64,000 bases of DNA from Parashewanella spongiae (GCF_004358345.1 NZ_CP037952.1:3906001-3970000), one strand, 5' to 3'. Positions 31,438 to 42,092 are shown, numbered from the stretch's first letter. Numbers and translations are program-made. Notes: generated by a model not told the origin, from the sequence alone.

Positions 31438-31504
31438 AGTTAAGCTAACTTTACTTTTGTAGTTAATTTAGACAACAAACACTTTCATGTCAAGCTAACT
31501 TGAC
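31438..31504 (-). promoter_or_regulatory. Promoter and paired operators of the membrane protein/XRE operon
   Basis: On the minus strand TTGACA (31493-31488) and TAAATT (31470-31465) are 17 bases apart, a good sigma-70 promoter. A perfect inverted repeat GTCAAG-TTAG-CTTGAC (31489-31504) covers the -35 box. A second site sharing AAGTTAGCTT lies at about 31440-31453, just after the start region. These look like operators for the encoded regulator. Confidence 0.65.
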
Positions 31505-31813
31505 AAAATGGGGAACATACAATACTTATGTTCAGTTCGATAAGCGCCTAGTAGTCCATTCATATGAATTCTACAGTTAAAGCTGTTCTGGTAAACCATA
31601 GTCATAGGAGAGCTAAGAATCATGTATCGATATTTATTGTTTTAAACTCTTACTTAACTTTTGTTCACAATCAATTGACAAATAAGTGATGTCTGAACAA
31701 AACACTTCCTCCCCCCCCTTGGCAAGTCAGTAGGATTCTAGCTTTTCATGCTTTGATTAACGAATGTGTAACTGGATTTCGTTAATCAGTGAACTTCTGT
31801 TAAAAGGCTCACT
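31505..31813. other. Non-coding stretch, nothing recognised
   Basis: I see no gene, stem or repeat family here apart from a short run of C near 31711-31718. It lies between the promoter above and an IS630 remnant. Confidence 0.5.
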
Positions 31814-32026
31814 TTACTCTGGGAGTACGGGGTAAAGTTTCTTTAATTTTATACGTGCCTCCTCAGTCGTGAACTGCCAGTTCATCTTAGCCTTGGACTC
31901 ATTACGCTCGGTAATCCAGGCTTCGACTTCAGTATTTAGTGTTTCCTGATCGGGTATTCTTCGGTTTAAGCATTGCCTGCTCAAGATACTTAATTCAATT
32001 TCAGCCATATCCAACCAATTGTGAGC
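31814..32026 (-). pseudogene. C-terminal remnant of an IS630-family transposase
   Basis: The fragment reads AHNWLDMAEIELSILSRQCL and ends WQFTTEEARIKLKKLYPVLPE. This is the last catalytic block (with the Glu) and C-terminus of IS630-type transposases. The N-terminal two thirds are missing. It is a different lineage from the copy at 21-22 kb. A truncated family C element adjoins the broken side. Confidence 0.8.
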
Positions 32027-32041
32027 TTACGGCAGCATCGA

Positions 32042-32226
32042 GTGATAGCAAGGCATGAATAGCAGCAAGAAGAGGTTACCGACATACAAAACTGTCGTTA
32101 CTTCGTTTCTACTTGCAAAATTTATAACGCAGCTAGCGGTGATTTTGGCAAGTATATGAATGTTCAGCACTCACCTGATGGGTGAATTAGGGTTGTTTAA
32201 CTTTGTATTTAACCGATTTATTTAGG
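32042..32226. repeat. Truncated miniature element, family C, copy 3
   Basis: About 185 bases match family C from the region GATAGCAAGGCATGAATAG to the end CCGATTTATTTAGG. The left end is missing and about 35 bases are deleted before the right end. The hairpin cassette is at 32080-32097. Confidence 0.85.
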
Positions 32227-32257
32227 TTTAAGGAGATTTGGAAGCTTTTACCTCTCT

Positions 32258-32290
32258 CATACCCATGATACTTGAAGATGCATGGGTATG
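32258..32290. repeat. Inverted repeat after tyrA
   Basis: CATACCCATG and CATGGGTATG are exact inverted repeats with a 13-base loop, about 35 bases past the tyrA stop. There is no T tract, so it may be a REP-like element or a processed mRNA end rather than a standard terminator. Confidence 0.6.
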
Positions 32291-32321
32291 ATAACAGAGG
32301 CGCTAATTACTAAATTTAGAG

Positions 32322-33461
32322 TTAGTTTACCTTCATATCTGCAGCGGTCTGTAACATGACCCTACTTTCTTGTTGAAATTGTGCAGAGAAATCACCTAAC
32401 CAGTCAGCAACTAGATCAAATTTTTCAATGAACAATTTACGATCGCCACTTTTTAGCATTTCAAGGCCTTCTCGGAAATTTTCAAAATATCCTTCTATTT
32501 GTTCTACATTTTCAGTTTGCGCAAAAATAATATCGGCATATAACTGAGCATTCTGCGCAAATAATCGACCAACCATGGCAAGTTCGAGTCGGTAAATTGG
32601 CGAGCTGAATTGCAGCAACTGATTTATATCCGCTTTGCTTTCAAATAAGGCGACACCATATATGAATGTTGAAAAGTGACGTAATGCTTGTACTACTTGC
32701 ATGGCTTCATCGTGTTTATTTGCTTCTGCTTCTACAAGCTTTGCCCCCCAAATTTCAATTTGTTCGAGCAGCCACTGATATTTTTCTTGCTCTCGGCCAT
32801 GGCAAACCACAACGACTTGCTTAGCTAAACTGGTTACATCAGGGCCAAACATAGGATGAAAACCCACAATGGGACCTGAATGAGTCTCAAACATCGCTTC
32901 CATCGGGGATAATTTTATTGAAGTAAGATCTGCTAAAATACAATCTTCTGGAAGTTGTCCTAGTTTTTGTCTTATCAGATTGCAAGTAATTGAAATAGGA
33001 ACGGTAACAATAACAAGACCAACGCCATCGAATAGCATATCTGCAAGATGCCAATCATCCGCATCTAAAATATGTACCTGATAACCTGATAAAGACAACA
33101 TTTGCCTAAATAAATCACCAAGCTGCCCTCTACCACCAACTATGACTACATGGTTGATATCGGTATTAACCTGCTTGAAGCCAACGTTCTTTTCATTTTG
33201 ATAAGATTCGCGCATTAATCGGCGGAGAATATCTTCAATTAATTGAGGTGAAACACCTAGTTTTTCAGCTTCATCACGACGTTTATCCAACATGGAAGCT
33301 TCACGTTGAGGCGCGTATATAGGTAAACCTGCATTATGCTTTACCTCACCGACTCTTGCGACTAGATTTAACCGCTGCCGAAGTAAATTTAATAAACCTT
33401 GATCTACTGTATCAATTTCATTTCGCAATTTTTCTAGGGCGGCAGTTGTCTTTTCTGTCAT
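32322..33461 (-). CDS. tyrA: Bifunctional chorismate mutase/prephenate dehydrogenase (T-protein)
   Basis: TyrA converts chorismate to prephenate and then to 4-hydroxyphenylpyruvate in tyrosine synthesis. The 379-residue protein has an AroQ-type mutase domain (about 1-90: [30 protein letters not shown]). An NAD-binding dehydrogenase domain follows, with [18 protein letters not shown] (about 105-122), [15 protein letters not shown] and GFHPMFGPD. This fusion is typical of gammaproteobacteria and usually feedback inhibited by tyrosine. It stands alone; no pheA or aroF neighbour is present here. Confidence 0.97.
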   Translation of the reverse strand: MTEKTTAALEKLRNEIDTVDQGLLNLLRQRLNLVARVGEVKHNAGLPIYAPQREASMLDKRRDEAEKLGVSPQLIEDILRRLMRESYQNEKNVGFKQVNTDINHVVIVGGRGQLGDLFRQMLSLSGYQVHILDADDWHLADMLFDGVGLVIVTVPISITCNLIRQKLGQLPEDCILADLTSIKLSPMEAMFETHSGPIVGFHPMFGPDVTSLAKQVVVVCHGREQEKYQWLLEQIEIWGAKLVEAEANKHDEAMQVVQALRHFSTFIYGVALFESKADINQLLQFSSPIYRLELAMVGRLFAQNAQLYADIIFAQTENVEQIEGYFENFREGLEMLKSGDRKLFIEKFDLVADWLGDFSAQFQQESRVMLQTAADMKVN

Positions 33462-33779
33462 AGCGCCTAACGTCCAACAATACTGATTTATATGGATCTA
33501 GCACTGTAACAGTTGTCATGCTCATGACACAAGCAGCTTATTCTTGATTTTTCTCAGAAAACATCTAGTAGGGTGAGGCGTTAGTGCCCCATCCCTCTCA
33601 CAGAACCGTACGTACGGATCTCGTATACGGCTCCTGCTTAATTTTATTCAATTACTTTGTACTGAGCACATAGCCCGTTCGTACTTCTTCAAGATTGTAT
33701 AGCCCCATCTCTGCAAACTATTTATTCGGCATTGCATAATGAGAGAGTGGACTACTTGCGTTCTTCCACTTCATCATTT

Positions 33780-35084
33780 GAATGAACTTAGGGAACTAGC
33801 GATTTAGAAAGTACCAATCAATATTTTAAATTTTTTTTGTCATACCTGCAAAGGCTGGTATCCAGTGACTTTTATAGAAAAGCTTAAAGGCACTAGGCTC
33901 CAGTCTGCGCTGGAGTGACGAGGATTCATCGGTATACTTTCTTCCGCAGCATCCCTTAAATGGTGGCTTATAACCAAGTTGCTTAAGTCTGCGATGTAGC
34001 CTACTTGGCTTTTTCCACAGTCTTAATTGTATGCTTCTCAGTCGTCGCCTTAACCATGCGGCTAGCTTCTTGAACTCGTTGCTCGCATTCGCTATTCGAA
34101 AATATTGGCTAAAACCTCTTAGTTTCGGGTTTAACTCTTTTATCACCCGTTGTAATGGCTTACCACCGTTGCGTTTGGTGAGCGCTTTAAGCTGCACTTT
34201 GAAGCTTTTCAGTTTCTTAGCTTGGATTGTCGTATAGTTACTGCCAATCTCTACTCCGAGAAACTTTACCCCATCATCACTATGAGTTATGTGAGTTTTA
34301 CTTCGATTTACTGTCAGCTTTAAGTCTTTTCGAGTAGCTTTGTCGCTTGCTTCAGTGCATTATCTGCACCTTTGCGACTGCGACATAATATCAGGATATC
34401 ATCTGCGTATCTGACCAATCGATGATTTCTACGTTTCATCTCTTGGTCAAAGGCATCAAGGTAGATATTCGCTATCAGTGGACTGATAACGCCACCTTGT
34501 GGACCTCCTGTTACTGTTGCTTGCCAGTTGCCTCCTACGATAACACCGCTTTCAAGGAACTGTTTTATCAACCTTAAGATACTGCTATCTTTTACCCTTC
34601 TGCTTATGCTCGTTAAGATTAGCTCTTGGTCGAGTAAGTCAAAGCATTTGGATAAACCCATATCCACCACATGTTTTAAGTCATATTGACGGATAAACAT
34701 CGTGGCTTTGTTTATGGCATCATGGCCGCTTCTGTGTGGTCGATATCCATAGCTTGATGGATGGAACTGCTCTTCAAATATCGGACTTAGTATACCGTTT
34801 AGGCATTGTTGTACGATTCGGTCTCGAACTGTTGGTATCCCAAGCTTTCTCACTCCACCATCATCTTTCGGGATTTCTACCCGTTTGACGGCTGAAGGTC
34901 GGTATTGCTTGGTTTTGAGTTCGATAAGAAGTTTATCAAGTTCGTTACTCAGATTTGAGGCGAATTGCTCTAAGCTCTGCTCATCAATTCCAGCAGTGCC
35001 TTTGGCTCTCCACACTTTCTTAAATCCGTTTTACAGTGCTTCTTTGTTAAGTAAGCGACCATACAAGCTGTAATAAACTCTCAT
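33780..35084 (-). pseudogene. ltrA: Broken group II intron reverse transcriptase
   Basis: Compared with the intact gene at 15892-17043 there are three lesions. Codon 18 has changed from TAC to TAA (near 35030), a base is missing near 34328 where CTTTTTC has become CTTTTC, and a 164-bp element (F1) lies in the C-terminal part. The catalytic block is still readable as [13 protein letters not shown]. The longest remaining pieces are 34320-35015 and 33826-34197. No functional protein is expected. Confidence 0.9.
33791..33954. repeat. Repeat element, family F, copy 1
   Basis: A 164-bp insert relative to intron 2, flanked by CTTA (33787-33790 and 33955-33958). It contains CATACCTGCAAAGGCTGGTA and CAGTCTGCGCTGGAG, resembling the widespread repeats built on complementary arms of the form CCTGCGAAGGCAGG. 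Related copies lie near 38806 and 49255. Confidence 0.75.
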
Positions 35085-35412
35085 TGACCTCTCTGTGTGC
35101 GTTGTTTCGGTTCAGTGTTTTGTTTTCATCAGTCGGTGTATTTCACTCAGCCTCAAAGCCTTCTAGCCCTTGGCAATTTACTTTGATATGACTGAAGCTG
35201 ACTGAGTATATGGCGTTGCGCTATTTCGCACGCTTACCTCTCTATTATGCCGAATCAGGTTCGCTTTCGCTGTGTACCTCTAACTTCCTATGGCTTCCTT
35301 CAGACCTTGCCGTTAGCCAACAACGCCCTTGCCATTCGAATTATCTTCCCCTCAGTCTGGGTGATACAGGCTTCTTTCTGCCTGTCGGGTTTGCCAGCTT
35401 CGCTGGGCAAAC

Positions 35413-35443
35413 AAAAAAAAGCGACTCTTTGAGTCGCTTTTTA
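35413..35443 (-). terminator. Rho-independent terminator of feoAB
   Basis: On the minus strand AAGCGACTC-AAA-GAGTCGCTT is followed by a T tract, starting about 25 bases after the feoB stop. Intron 3 begins directly at the end of the T tract. Confidence 0.92.
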
Positions 35444-35465
35444 ACCGTAAAACCAATTTAAATAA

Positions 35466-37715
35466 TTACTCGGCTACGATTCGTATTCCCGGAATAATCT
35501 GCTGTGCTTGTTTTCCTTTCTTTTTTAACCAACGATAAAACACAAAAAGCGTGATTAAAAAGCCACTTATCCAACAAAGTGATTGAACTGGATGGCTATT
35601 AAAGGTCAAAGCTTGATAAACAACTGTCCCGCTACCGTAAGCTAACCCGAATGTCCAAAGTGCCGCAAAACGCGCCCATTTAGCACCAAACTCATTCACT
35701 AATGCGCCCATAGCAGCAACACACGGCGTATAGAGTAAAACAAACAATAGATAGGAAAACGCAGCTGATTGAGTCACAAAACCTTTTTGCAACGCACTAA
35801 AGGTTGATTCATCAACCCCCTGTTCTTCCGCTGCAGCATTTAAATCTTTGATTTCGCCTACTGAAAGCGACAATGGATCTTCGATTTTAATGCCAAATAA
35901 GTTCTCAGGAATCGTCGCTAATGCTTCATTAAAGCTTTCAACAAAAGAAACTTCTTCCTCATTGTTATCTGCAGTGCTATACAAATTATTTAAGGTTCCT
36001 ACGACAGCTTCTTTAGCAAAGATGCCAGTAATAATCCCTACCGTTGCAGGCCAGTTATCAGGCTCAATTCCCAGCGGGGAAAATAATGGCGTTACTTTTT
36101 GACTGGCAACACTCAAGACTGAGTTACTTGAATCTTCATTACCAAAACTTCCGTCCGTACCTATTGCATTTAAAAAGTTTAGGAAGGTGACCACAATCAC
36201 AATGGTTTTTCCTGCACCAAATAAAAAGCTCTTAGTGCGCTTTGTCGTTCGAGTCATTACCGTTTTAAATTTTGGCATTTCATAATCAGGTAGCTCCATT
36301 ACGGCCGATGAACTGTTACCTGGCAGCAATGTACTTCTCAGTAACAAGCCTGTACCAACAGCCGCAGCAATACCTAAAAGGTAAAGTAAGAACACTAAAT
36401 TTTGACCTGAATGGGGAAAAAAGGCAGCGGCAAATAATGCGTACACTGATAATCGTGCACCACACGACATGAAAGGTGCCATCATGCCAGTCACGATACG
36501 TTCTCGCTCACTCCCCAGTGTTCTAGTCGCCATAATTGCAGGCACTGAACAACCGAAACCAACGATCATGGGTACAAATGCTTTGCCCGGTAAACCTATG
36601 CGGCGCATTAGCCCATCCACAACAAATGCAGCACGTGCCATATACCCAGACGCTTCAAGCACTGACAAGACAAGGAACAATGCCGCAATTACAGGAATGA
36701 ATGTCGCAACTGTTTGTATACCTTGGCCAACGCCACCCGCTAATATGGTGATTAACCAAGCTGGTGCGCCAACATTTGATAGTAATGCGCCAAACTGATC
36801 GACAAATAAAGCCCCAGCAGTAATATCAAAAAAGTCTATAAATGCGCTGCCCACATTTATACTCAGCATGAACATCATATACATCATAAACAGGAATACT
36901 GGGATACCCATCACTGGATGCAAAGCAATTTTGTCCAGTTTATCAGTGAATGTTTGTTTGCCTGCATTATCAACAGCGATGTGATATAGCTTATCAACAA
37001 AGTTATACCTAACCGTCGCAACTGAAGTCTCAAAATCTTCTGTTTCTGCATGAAAGGCCTTATCTTTGCAGCTTTGCTTTTTGGTTAGTAACACCAAGGC
37101 CTGAGCACGATTGATTTCAGTATTCTCTTGCATCATGCTTGCGATACTAGATTCAATTTCCTGATCATATTCAATCGTAAGGTTTTGCTGATTATTTTCA
37201 GCAGATAAAAGCTTTTGTAATTCTGTTTTTACTTTTTCAATATCAGACTGATTGCGCGAGCAAACATCAATAACAGGACAGCCAAGCTCTGTACTTAGTC
37301 TTTTTAGGTCAGCTTTGATGCCGCGCTTTATCGCAACATCAAATTTATTGAGAACAACAATAACAGGAATGCCTAACTCACGAAGTTGTGTCGTTAAGTA
37401 AAGGTGACGTTCAATATTAGAAGCATCGACAAGGTTAATGATGGCATCGACTTTTTGGCTCGATAAAAATTCTTGAGCAATCAGTTCATCTAACGAGCAA
37501 TCGCATCCCTCTTTTTCTGAAGATAAATCATAAATTCCCGGCAGATCCGTCAGCTTAATTGTCGCTTGATCAAGAGTAAATTCACCGGTTTTTTTCTCAA
37601 CGGTTACACCAGCCCAGTTCCCTACTTGCTGGTTAGAACCCGTTAGGGCGTTAAATAACGTTGATTTACCCGCATTTGGGTTACCAACCGTAACGCAATG
37701 AAATAGCGTCTTCAT
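35466..37715 (-). CDS. feoB: Ferrous iron transport protein B
   Basis: FeoB is the inner membrane ferrous iron transporter with a cytoplasmic GTPase domain. The 749-residue protein has G1 GNPNAGKSTLFNAL (about 10-23), G3 DLPGIYDLS (about 58-66), G4 NKFD (about 122-125), and a helical domain to about 270. A membrane domain with two Gate motifs follows, including GFGCSVPAIMATR and FMSCGARLSVYALF. The C-terminal part includes AAMGALVNEFGAKWA. It follows feoA with a 4-bp overlap. No feoC gene is seen. Confidence 0.97.
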   Translation of the reverse strand: MKTLFHCVTVGNPNAGKSTLFNALTGSNQQVGNWAGVTVEKKTGEFTLDQATIKLTDLPGIYDLSSEKEGCDCSLDELIAQEFLSSQKVDAIINLVDASNIERHLYLTTQLRELGIPVIVVLNKFDVAIKRGIKADLKRLSTELGCPVIDVCSRNQSDIEKVKTELQKLLSAENNQQNLTIEYDQEIESSIASMMQENTEINRAQALVLLTKKQSCKDKAFHAETEDFETSVATVRYNFVDKLYHIAVDNAGKQTFTDKLDKIALHPVMGIPVFLFMMYMMFMLSINVGSAFIDFFDITAGALFVDQFGALLSNVGAPAWLITILAGGVGQGIQTVATFIPVIAALFLVLSVLEASGYMARAAFVVDGLMRRIGLPGKAFVPMIVGFGCSVPAIMATRTLGSERERIVTGMMAPFMSCGARLSVYALFAAAFFPHSGQNLVFLLYLLGIAAAVGTGLLLRSTLLPGNSSSAVMELPDYEMPKFKTVMTRTTKRTKSFLFGAGKTIVIVVTFLNFLNAIGTDGSFGNEDSSNSVLSVASQKVTPLFSPLGIEPDNWPATVGIITGIFAKEAVVGTLNNLYSTADNNEEEVSFVESFNEALATIPENLFGIKIEDPLSLSVGEIKDLNAAAEEQGVDESTFSALQKGFVTQSAAFSYLLFVLLYTPCVAAMGALVNEFGAKWARFAALWTFGLAYGSGTVVYQALTFNSHPVQSLCWISGFLITLFVFYRWLKKKGKQAQQIIPGIRIVAE

Positions 37716-37942
37716 TTATTTACCTCAATAGCATCTGCCAACTCATTACGTATACATAATCGACTGCCGCGAACATCAATCTCTAATCCTGATCCCATAG
37801 GCGCACGTCGCAAAAGTAAAACTTTGGCATTTGGCGTAATTCCCATAGACAACAATTTACGTTTTAATGATTGCGACATCTCACCATCACCTACTTTAGC
37901 AACGGTTACGCAATCACCTGGACTGAGTTCACTCAATTTCAT
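37712..37942 (-). CDS. feoA: Ferrous iron transport protein A
   Basis: FeoA is a small SH3-like cytoplasmic protein that assists FeoB. The start at 37942 (MKLSELSPGDCVTV) gives 76 residues, the usual size, and has AAGGCGG about eight bases upstream. An in-frame start at 37981 adds 13 unrelated residues. The characteristic LSMGITPNAKVLLLRRAPMGSGLEIDVRGSRLCIR block is complete. feoA and feoB overlap by 4 bp in one operon, and the pair ends at a strong terminator. Confidence 0.95.
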   Translation of the reverse strand: MKLSELSPGDCVTVAKVGDGEMSQSLKRKLLSMGITPNAKVLLLRRAPMGSGLEIDVRGSRLCIRNELADAIEVNK

Positions 37943-38143
37943 TATTATATCCGCCTTGTCACAGCTTAATACTTCAGGCAAGGATTATACTCTGCCTTTC
38001 TTCTTATTACCTGTATCTGGATCATACTCCAACAATACTGGTAACGATAATGGTTTTCAATTCCATCAGCATTATGCTTCAAAAATGACTTTGAATAAAT
38101 GCTTAGAGTTAATTGTTCAAGAAATAGAAAGAATTCCTTTAAA

Positions 38144-38377
38144 CATAGAAACATCAGTTGACTGCGTTCTCAAGCATAGAAAAAATGGCTGATAGTAAGG
38201 CGTAGCTTGCAGCAAGTAGTTATTCTACTTGCAAAAGTTACAACGCAGATAGCAGTCATTTTAGCAAGCTTGTGAGCGTAGAGCACTTCACTCATTGGGT
38301 GAAAGCCATGATGATAAAGTCATCTTATTGACTCAAACAGTTACTCATATACTCAGCGTTCAACTGATGTTTTTAGG
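38144..38377. repeat. Miniature element, family B, copy 5
   Basis: A 234-bp copy with a slightly altered left end (CATAGAAACATCAGTTG) and right end CAACTGATGTTTTTAGG. Exact TTAAA repeats flank it (38139-38143 and 38378-38382). Confidence 0.92.
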
Positions 38378-38469
38378 TTAAATAAGATGGCAAAAAACGT
38401 CCAAAATCCACTTACCTCCTACACTCTACCTTCAACACTCTTTGATGACACAAAACTATCTTCGTTAAA

Positions 38470-38732
38470 CCTAAATAAATCGGTTGAACGCACAATTTAA
38501 CTTTAATTTATTGAAATTAAATACAAAATGAAGCAACCAGAATTCACCCATCAGGTGAGTACTGAACATTCATATACTTGCCAAAATCACCGCTAGCGGC
38601 GTTATAAATTTTGCAAGTAGAAACGAAGTAACGACAGTTTTGTATGTCGGTAACCACTACTTGCTGCTATTCATGCCTTGCTATCAGTAATTTTTACTGC
38701 GTATATGAACGCTCCCAACCGATTTAATTAGG
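38470..38732. repeat. Miniature element, family C, copy 4
   Basis: A 263-bp copy with ends CCTAAATAAATCGGTTG and CAACCGATTTAATTAGG and exact TTAAA repeats (38465-38469 and 38733-38737). The hairpin cassette is at 38632-38649. Confidence 0.94.
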
Positions 38733-38805
38733 TTAAATTGAGTATGAATGCTCATCAGTTAATCTAATGCGCAATTATTATAACCTTTTGAATTTAATTG
38801 CTTTG

Positions 38806-38896
38806 TAATTCCTACGAAAGTAGAAATCCAGCGATTTTTCATTTTTAGAGCAAAAAGGCAATGGATTCCCGCTCAAAACATGCGGGAATGACGAAA
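38806..38896. repeat. Repeat element, family F, copy 2
   Basis: The sequence TTCCTACGAAAGTAGAAATC followed by CAGCGATTTTT and GGATTCCCGCTC...GCGGGAATGACG is the same type as the inserts at 33791 and 49255. Arms GATTCCCGC and GCGGGAATG can form hairpins. Confidence 0.7.
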
Positions 38897-39479
38897 TTGC
38901 CACATGAAGTTATGTACATATCACTCACTCGTGGGTTGCCCTATTATTTAATAAAATAAGCTATGTGAAAGTAATTATTAATGTATTACTTAAATCAAAG
39001 AGAGCTTGTCATTAACATGTTGTATTTAATAAATTACAAACTTTTTTCAAACAACCAAATTAAATAAAACCTTACTAACTCCATCATTATTAGTAAACAT
39101 TGATTAAAATAACCGCATTCAGTTTTACAGAGTTAAATTCAACACATTTATCAATAAAAAAACATTAAATAAACACTGATAACAAAAATAAAACTTAAAA
39201 AACCATAAATAAACAACAAAGCCATAAAATAAACTAAATAAGATTAATCGACACTCACATATTAATAAATTAGCAGCCTTAATATTATTAAGGTCACACT
39301 ATTGTTAAAATTTAACATTTAATTATTAAGTTACGCGAAGGCTCTGATTATTGATGTAATTACTTTATTGTGTTTACATCTATCACGAAGTAAATCAAAA
39401 ACGTTATTTATTCGTGATAATAAAACTGATTTGCAATTAAAAAAATAACTATTCAAGTGTTTGTTAGGGAGAAATAACA
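38897..39479. other. AT-rich leader of the first TonB-dependent receptor
   Basis: About 580 bases with very high AT content and no gene. It probably holds the promoter and a long 5' leader; I see no riboswitch class or clear operator. Confidence 0.5.
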
Positions 39480-42092
39480 ATGCAAGCTAATGCTGTATTA
39501 GCCAAAGCAGTACGCCTAGCGTTAATTGCTGGTGCAACATCTGCAACATTGTCGACCGCTACTGTAATCGCTGCGGAAGATTCTGAAAAAGTAGAACGTA
39601 TTGAAGTTACAGGTTCACGTATTAAGCGTACCGAGCTTGAAGGTGCTTCGCCAATTACAACAATCGATGCTGGTAATATCGAAAAAACAGGTGTGTTGAG
39701 CGTAAGTGACCTACTTAGACAAAGTAACCTTAATTCGTTCGGTTCTTTCTCAGAACGTTCTGGCAGTTCTGCTCAGTCGCAAGCAAGCATTAACTTACGT
39801 GGCGCTGGTTCAGACCGTACTCTTGTATTGCTTAATGGTAAGCGTATGCCTGGTTCACCAACTTTAGGTGGAACATCAGTAAACCTTAATACTATTCCTA
39901 CTGCAGCTATTGAGCGTGTAGAAGTTTTGAGTGATGGTGCATCTGCTGTTTACGGCTCAGACGCTATTGCTGGTGTTGTAAACATCATCCTTAAAAAAGA
40001 TTTTGAAGGACTAGAGTTTTCAGCTTCAACATCTGCGCCGACACAAGATGGCGGTGAAGAATGGAAAGCGCACATTGTCGGTGGTGTTGTTGGCGAACGC
40101 GGTAACATTAGCTTCTCTATGGAACACTTGAATCGTGAAATCATTTTTCAGCGCGATCGTTGGTATTCGCAAGCTACTGGACAGGACGCTGTAAAATATA
40201 ACGATACAACTGGTATCTCTTTATTTGCACGTAACTTCGAAGATGAAGCGACAGGTAAGCTTCAGCCTCTAGCTGCTTGTGATAATCCTAAAATGGTAGG
40301 AAACGGTCACATTTTTGATGCTGGAGGAGGCGATTATGCTTGTGGATATGATTATACTTCTGTTGCCGCTGATCATGCTGCTCGTAGCTATACTGCTGGT
40401 TATGTTAACGGTGAATATGAACTCACTGACGAAGTCATTTTCCAAGGACAAGGCTTATTCGCTCGTAACGAAACCTTCGGTCGCTTTGCTCCAGCAGCAG
40501 GCTCTTTTGACGTAGATGCAGGTGTTGTTGACGTCAGGAATTATGATGAAAACGGTAATTTTACTGGCATCACTAAAAATGCTAAGAAGGGAAGTATTTA
40601 CTACCGATTCACTGATGTAGGTACTCGCGACTCCGAGACTGTTGATTACAGCACTGATATTCAACTTGCTTTAGTTGGTGAACATGATGACTTTAGCTGG
40701 GATGTGACTTATCACTACAGCTTAGCCGAAAACAATAACTTCGGTACTGGTTATGTGCATCGTCCCACAGTTGAAAAATACGTTCAAGACGGTACTTTCA
40801 ACTTCGGACCTGAAGGCAACACAGCTGATGTTATTGCTGACATTTCTCACAATATTCTAAAACGCGATACCATGAAGTTCCACAGCCTAAATGCAGGTGT
40901 AACGTTTGAAGCCCTTGAATTACCAGCAGGTATGGTAGGTTGGTATTTTGGTGCTGAAGCACTTAAATACGACTTTAATGCAGATGTAGATGCACAAACT
41001 GCTGCTGGTGATGTAATTGGTTCATCAGGTAACGGTTCAGCTGGTACTCGTGATGTCGTTGCCGCTTACATGGAATCTATTGTTCCTGTAACAGATGATT
41101 TAGAAATCAACTTTGCACTTCGTTTCGATGATTATAACGATTTCGGTAGTGCCACTACGCCAAAACTAGGTTTAAGATATCAATTACTTGATGATGTAGT
41201 GGTTCGTGCATCATGGGGTAAAGGTTTCCGCGCTCCGTCACTGACTGACTTATATGCTGCCGACTCATTCAGTTCTGATAGTGCAACTGATTTCCATTAC
41301 TGTGACGTAATTGACACTTCTGTGTCTGATTGTAAAGCAAAACAATATAATGTTACTCGCAAAGCAAATTCTGAACTTGAAGCTGAAAAATCAGATTTCT
41401 ATAACGTAGGTATTATTTGGGATATCACAGATAACCTAAATGCTAAAGTAGAGTACTACAATCTTGATATTGATAACGTAATTCAATTCATCAGCCTAGA
41501 TGCACTTCTAGAGCAAGAAGCTGTTGTTGGTTATGGTAATCTTGAGCAAGGTAAAATTGTTCGTGCAGGCAATAGCCCTGACGGAAAAATAATTGAAGCA
41601 GAAACACCACAAGTTAATGGAGCTGCTTTAAACACAGCTGGCATCGACTTCAGTATCAATTACACAGGTTTAGAAACTTCATTCGGTGAGTTTGGTACAA
41701 GTTATGACCAAAGCTACGTATTGAAGTATGAAGAAGAAGAGTTCTTCAATGGTCCAGTGGTTGATAAGATTGGTCGAAATGGCTTACCAAGTCTACGTTT
41801 CACGTGGACAATTGATTGGAGCATGGATGATCACCACGCTTCGCTTATTGCTAAGTATATCCACGGCCAATACGAAAAAACCACTAAAGGTGAATCTAGC
41901 GGTCACATAAACTCACAAGTTACCATGGACTTTAACTACAACTACCAAACTGAATGGGATGGTAAAGTAAGCTTTGGTATTCGTAATATTACTAATGAAG
42001 ATCCAGTATTGGATAGCGACTTAAACTACGATTCTGGCTTGTATAATATTTATGGTCGTACTTACACGACCACTTATACTCAAAAGTTCTAG
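39480..42092 (+). CDS. TonB-dependent receptor 1
   Basis: The 870-residue outer membrane protein has a signal peptide (about 1-31), a TonB-box-like segment VERIEVTGSRIKR (about 37-49), a plug domain (about 55-165, with RVEVLSDGASAVYGSDAIAGVVNIILK) and a beta barrel ending in F. It takes up an unknown substrate with energy from TonB. The long plug-barrel type is common in marine gammaproteobacteria that use polysaccharides or peptides. GGGAGA precedes the ATG. It is the first of three tandem paralogues, each with its own leader and terminator, so they are likely separate units. Confidence 0.92.
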   Translation: MQANAVLAKAVRLALIAGATSATLSTATVIAAEDSEKVERIEVTGSRIKRTELEGASPITTIDAGNIEKTGVLSVSDLLRQSNLNSFGSFSERSGSSAQSQASINLRGAGSDRTLVLLNGKRMPGSPTLGGTSVNLNTIPTAAIERVEVLSDGASAVYGSDAIAGVVNIILKKDFEGLEFSASTSAPTQDGGEEWKAHIVGGVVGERGNISFSMEHLNREIIFQRDRWYSQATGQDAVKYNDTTGISLFARNFEDEATGKLQPLAACDNPKMVGNGHIFDAGGGDYACGYDYTSVAADHAARSYTAGYVNGEYELTDEVIFQGQGLFARNETFGRFAPAAGSFDVDAGVVDVRNYDENGNFTGITKNAKKGSIYYRFTDVGTRDSETVDYSTDIQLALVGEHDDFSWDVTYHYSLAENNNFGTGYVHRPTVEKYVQDGTFNFGPEGNTADVIADISHNILKRDTMKFHSLNAGVTFEALELPAGMVGWYFGAEALKYDFNADVDAQTAAGDVIGSSGNGSAGTRDVVAAYMESIVPVTDDLEINFALRFDDYNDFGSATTPKLGLRYQLLDDVVVRASWGKGFRAPSLTDLYAADSFSSDSATDFHYCDVIDTSVSDCKAKQYNVTRKANSELEAEKSDFYNVGIIWDITDNLNAKVEYYNLDIDNVIQFISLDALLEQEAVVGYGNLEQGKIVRAGNSPDGKIIEAETPQVNGAALNTAGIDFSINYTGLETSFGEFGTSYDQSYVLKYEEEEFFNGPVVDKIGRNGLPSLRFTWTIDWSMDDHHASLIAKYIHGQYEKTTKGESSGHINSQVTMDFNYNYQTEWDGKVSFGIRNITNEDPVLDSDLNYDSGLYNIYGRTYTTTYTQKF

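Larger units (their letters stand above)
33568..35412 (-). mobile_element. Group II intron 3, decayed copy behind the feoB terminator
   Basis: It is closely similar to intron 2 along its length, from GTAGGG at 33568 to GGGCAAAC at 35412, and likewise starts at the T tract of a terminator, here that of feoB. Domain V remains (GAGCCGTATACGAGATCC on the minus strand). It lacks the 17157-17828 segment of intron 2, and its protein gene is broken by a nonsense codon, a frameshift and a 164-bp insertion. Confidence 0.82.

Noticed and set aside
31706-31720. Short run of C as a phase-variable tract
   Set aside because: It is not within a gene or near a start, and the run is short.
36469-36798. A 109-residue plus-strand frame
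   Set aside because: Antisense shadow of feoB, with no start signal.
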